Origin: G016756615 sp035556195
GTDB taxonomy: Bacteria > Pseudomonadota > Alphaproteobacteria > Rhizobiales > Rhizobiaceae
Direction of reading: 5' to 3'
Length of the DNA stretch: 64,000 nucleotides
Assembly: GCA_035556195.1 (NCBI GenBank)
Contig: DATMFK010000045.1
Coordinates: 248,001 to 312,000 of the forward strand
Shown: positions 62,601-64,000 of the stretch, one piece after another
How positions within the stretch are numbered: the stretch's first letter is position 1
Layout of the letters: each line of letters opens with the position of its first letter
Translations under genes and position numbers: made by a program
The notes under the pieces: generated by a model
Database searches by the model: none
Seen by the model: the letters and a program-made list of their open reading frames with translations, nothing else
What the model was told of the DNA's origin: nothing

Positions 62601-63388
62601 ATCGCCGTGCGATCCTCGCCCATGCCGGGCGCCACCGCCTTCTCCTGTTGCGGATCGAGCTTCAGGTCGCGCTCAGTGCGGGCCAGCGTCAGGGGCGCCG
62701 TCTCGTCGTAGCGGTCCTTGCCGTCATAGACGCGCAGCACATAGGCGAAGTCGGCGGCCTCGGCGTCGGGCATGACCCAGCCGGCCTCGCCATTGACGGC
62801 GACCGGCACGATCGCGATCGGCTTCTCCCTGTCCCGGCCGTTGCGGTCGTAGATGCGGATCTCGGCCCGTTCGATGAAGGCCGGATAGTTGGAGGTCGCC
62901 AGGAAGCGGACCTCCTCGCCGGCCTTGTAGGTGCGCTTCATCGGAACGGTCGAGACATTGAGCAGCGTGCCGGCCTCCAGGCCGTCATACTTGACCTGGA
63001 TGTCGACGGCCGACAGGTCGAGATCGGTCTGGCGCTGCCGGTCGACCGGCCGCGCGGCAGGCTTTGCCTCGCCCGGCGCGAGCCGCTCGGCCTTGGCGGC
63101 CCCCGAAGCGGCCTTCGGCTCGGCGCTCTTGTCGACGGTCTCGCCGTCGACGCTGATCATGAACGGGAGGGCCGGCTTGTCGGCCGCCGTCTCCTTCTCG
63201 GTGTTGGCGCCGACAGGCAGCGCGCGCACCGCGCTGTCGGGCACGATCTTGCCGCCGGCGCCCGCCTCTTCAGCCGAGACTGGCAGCGCGATGGTCAGCA
63301 GCGCCGCAAGCGCCGTCCCCGTGAGGAACAGCAGGCGCAGTTCGGACGCAGTTCGGCCAGCGGCCTTCCTCGCAACGACGATGTTCAT
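59618..63388 (-). CDS. Large outer-membrane beta-barrel protein
   Basis: A 1256-residue exported protein of unknown function. A signal peptide is clear (RLLFLTGTALAALLTIALPVSAE, cleavage near residue 40). Residues about 130-380 look like Ig-like beta domains (YKAGEEVRFLATSNYPAFIERAEIRIYDRNGRD; later PPGDHAVDVKVKG). From about 390 to the end, alternating polar and aromatic strands (GKFYVRLERGDSQVMWGNYKTQ... YGGRAQHWINDKVRVGVTG... ) with Asp-rich turns indicate a long beta-barrel, and the last residue is Phe, as in barrels. The start overlaps the stop of the upstream gene by four bases, so the two products are made together. A channel or secretion role is inference. Confidence 0.8.
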   Translation of the reverse strand: MNIVVARKAAGRTASELRLLFLTGTALAALLTIALPVSAEEAGAGGKIVPDSAVRALPVGANTEKETAADKPALPFMISVDGETVDKSAEPKAASGAAKAERLAPGEAKPAARPVDRQRQTDLDLSAVDIQVKYDGLEAGTLLNVSTVPMKRTYKAGEEVRFLATSNYPAFIERAEIRIYDRNGRDREKPIAIVPVAVNGEAGWVMPDAEAADFAYVLRVYDGKDRYDETAPLTLARTERDLKLDPQQEKAVAPGMGEDRTAIKNIPVSGGAVTVAGHNVPPGYAVQVFGEAIPIDPKQAFVVQRILPPGDHAVDVKVKGASKTGGLSFSRDVNIPDNDWFYVALADLTVGKRTGDAGIEAVRPGEYDDVYSKGRLAFYLKGKIKGQYLLTAAADTAEDDLDQLFRNLDGQDPRRILRRLDPDDYYPVYGDDSTFLEDAPTKGKFYVRLERGDSQVMWGNYKTQITGTEFLPSDRALYGASGVYRSQETTSFGERRTEVTAYAAQPDTLPQREEFLGTGGSAYFLRRQDIVEGSETVRVETRDPVTGRVVERRVLVYGEDYSFDYMQGVIILRRPLSSMTGTSDPVRGGALGGGRTYLTVQYEFEPVAGDVDGYVYGGRAQHWINDKVRVGVTGMDDSTELADQKAYGADVTVRHSDNTFVKAEVAHSKGRGFDLTQSSDGGLTWGSNEPSYYGDPNDDEGSAYRVEGQVDLQDLDARLKGRIGGYYEQKEAGFSTPFDFVTVDQRIWGAHADLDLTDKTGLKLTYDDFTDDAGQIRRDGSGSVSHQFDEHWKVSFGITYTELMSPLAVSSGKSGYDGSRLDAGLRVDYRIDDDRLVYGFAQGTLERSGDIDRNDRAGVGAKVQLTDTIGVEGEVSYGTNGIGALAGLTYDPNADSHYYLGYKIDPDRAFDLYDTRDLFGTDKGTIVLGARRKMGELVSAYSESNYDMFGARNSLTQTYGVVYTPDALWTVDGGLEVGRVRDDTVNPQTNTQYSDFDRYAPSLALGYKDEERGINARVRGEVRIERSADNTRDQNSYLFTAGLAWKTNPDWRLLTHVDAVLSDSESSQTSFANTDYVEASVGYAYRPVDNERLNALFKYTWLYDLPGNDQLISGATGDQFAPAQRSHIASADVLYDLFPWLSVGGKYGFRYGEVRYRTNNGSGSNFEEDWQQSSAHLGIIRTDLHLIKSWDLLLEGRVMHMPEAQTTDYGALAAVYRHLGNNFKVGVGYNFGRFSDDLRDLTLDDEGMFLNVVGKF

Positions 63389-64000
63389 TGCCCCGCCTCC
63401 ACACGCGTCTCAATCTCCAGGGGGTAGGACCGCTTGCGTTGTCGCCATCTCTCGGCGATCAGCTCCTTGATGTGCTTGACGCGCGCCTCGGCCATCTCCG
63501 GATCGCTGCCCGGGTCGACATAGGTCAGCCTCAGGACCGACTGTTCCTCGGCCAGCACGGCGATGAGTTGGTCGATGCCCTCGGCCCAGCGCGCGGCGAG
63601 TGCGACGTCGCCCGGCCGGAAGGCCTGGTCGGCCAGGTCGAGCCGGACGACCCGGCCGATCGAAGCGCCGAAGTTCAGCTCGGTCAGCTTGCCGGCCGTC
63701 AGCCGCACCACGCGCGGGTTCTCGGTGGTCAGGCGGTAGCCGGTCGGGAGCGTCCGCTCGTCGAGCTTCATGATGAAGTTCGAGCCGATGCGGGCTTCCG
63801 GCAGGTCGGCGCAGGCGACATGGAAGCGGCCGTATTCGTCGGTGGTGATCAGCCAGCCCTTGACGGTGGCGACCCTGACGCCCGGCAGCCCCGGCTCGCC
63901 CTTGTCCTGGTAGCCGTTGCGGTTGCGGTCGTCGAACACCTTGCCGACGATGTCGCCGCAGTCGAAGACCGGCTCGACGATGATCTCGACGACGGCGCGC
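63385..64000 (-). CDS. C-terminal part of SdrD-B-like surface protein, cut by window edge
   Basis: The reading frame is open to the window edge (at least 204 residues seen, 5' end missing). The visible part begins VVEIIVEPVFDCGDIVGKVFDDRNRNGYQDKGEPGLPGVRVAT, an SdrD-B/CNA-like calcium-loop domain (DDRNRNGYQDKGEPG). It continues with GWLITTDEYGRFHVACADL and ends with an OmpA-like or adaptor-type segment (WAEGIDQLIAVLAEEQSVLRLTYVDPGSDPEMAEARVKHIKELI). It ends in a four-base overlap with the barrel gene. Such proteins usually carry many repeats upstream; whether DUF11-type repeats precede it cannot be seen. Confidence 0.8.
   Translation of the reverse strand, partial: RAVVEIIVEPVFDCGDIVGKVFDDRNRNGYQDKGEPGLPGVRVATVKGWLITTDEYGRFHVACADLPEARIGSNFIMKLDERTLPTGYRLTTENPRVVRLTAGKLTELNFGASIGRVVRLDLADQAFRPGDVALAARWAEGIDQLIAVLAEEQSVLRLTYVDPGSDPEMAEARVKHIKELIAERWRQRKRSYPLEIETRVEAGQ

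Overview
The window is GC-rich alphaproteobacterial DNA. Its closest resemblance is to Hyphomicrobiales of the Rhizobium/Sinorhizobium/Mesorhizobium type. The reasons are: a chemotaxis operon in the rhizobial order (globin-type internal transducer, STAS protein, cheY1, cheA, cheW, cheR, cheB, cheY2, cheD, cheT); a paired LuxR-type visN/visR locus; a myo-inositol cluster with an RpiR-type regulator and a kinase-DUF2090 fusion; and short palindromic intergenic repeats typical of this order. No rRNA, tRNA, CRISPR array, insertion sequence or prophage was recognised. Genus-level placement is inference.

Layout. 1-5.3 kb: an aryl-CoA degradation module on the minus strand (fused flavin monooxygenase/old-yellow-enzyme protein, SDR dehydrogenase, cupin). 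Its likely MarR regulator lies 1.1 kb away, and both promoters carry the same AAGCTT-centred palindrome; an unrelated lipoprotein gene sits between them. 5.4-10 kb: a YihY-family membrane protein, then a TetR regulator divergent from an EmrA/EmrB-type drug efflux pair, with two copies of one operator between them. 10.1-18 kb: a sugar catabolic island with ribokinase-like kinase, FucU-like mutarotase and ABC ATPase on the minus strand, and binding protein, two permeases and an aldo/keto reductase on the plus strand. This fits L-fucose or a similar sugar. 18.4-24.1 kb: an acyl-CoA synthetase and a large autotransporter with tandem Ig-like repeats, whose signal peptide is in a different frame from the rest. 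24.4-30.1 kb: small stress and housekeeping genes (ArsR/VOC pair, 3-methyladenine glycosylase, HdeD-like membrane protein, ALDH7-type dehydrogenase).

31-41.4 kb: myo-inositol catabolism. iolC-iolD-iolE-small membrane protein-iolB and iolR are on the minus strand; a MocA-type oxidoreductase is divergent from iolR; idhA plus an SDR dehydrogenase form a second minus-strand unit. 41.5-47.9 kb: a UPF0158 protein, the reverse trans-sulfuration pair (cystathionine beta-synthase and a gamma-lyase/synthase), a phosphomannomutase, an acyl-CoA thioesterase and a D-lyxose/mannose-type isomerase. 48.1-56.3 kb: the chemotaxis operon, ten tightly packed or overlapping genes. 56.4-59.5 kb: a second chemoreceptor with almost no periplasmic part, then visN and visR, the expected master regulators of flagellar genes. 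59.6-64 kb: two overlapping minus-strand genes for a surface system, a large outer-membrane-barrel protein and the end of an SdrD-B-like protein that runs off the window.

The most unusual features are: a composite palindromic repeat family that occupies three convergent gene junctions, once as a 2.6-unit tandem array, with compensatory changes in its stem; the frame-disrupted autotransporter; the two-gene outer-membrane system; and the -ELF tails shared by CheD and CheT. All functional names come from motifs and gene order read by eye; no database search was possible.
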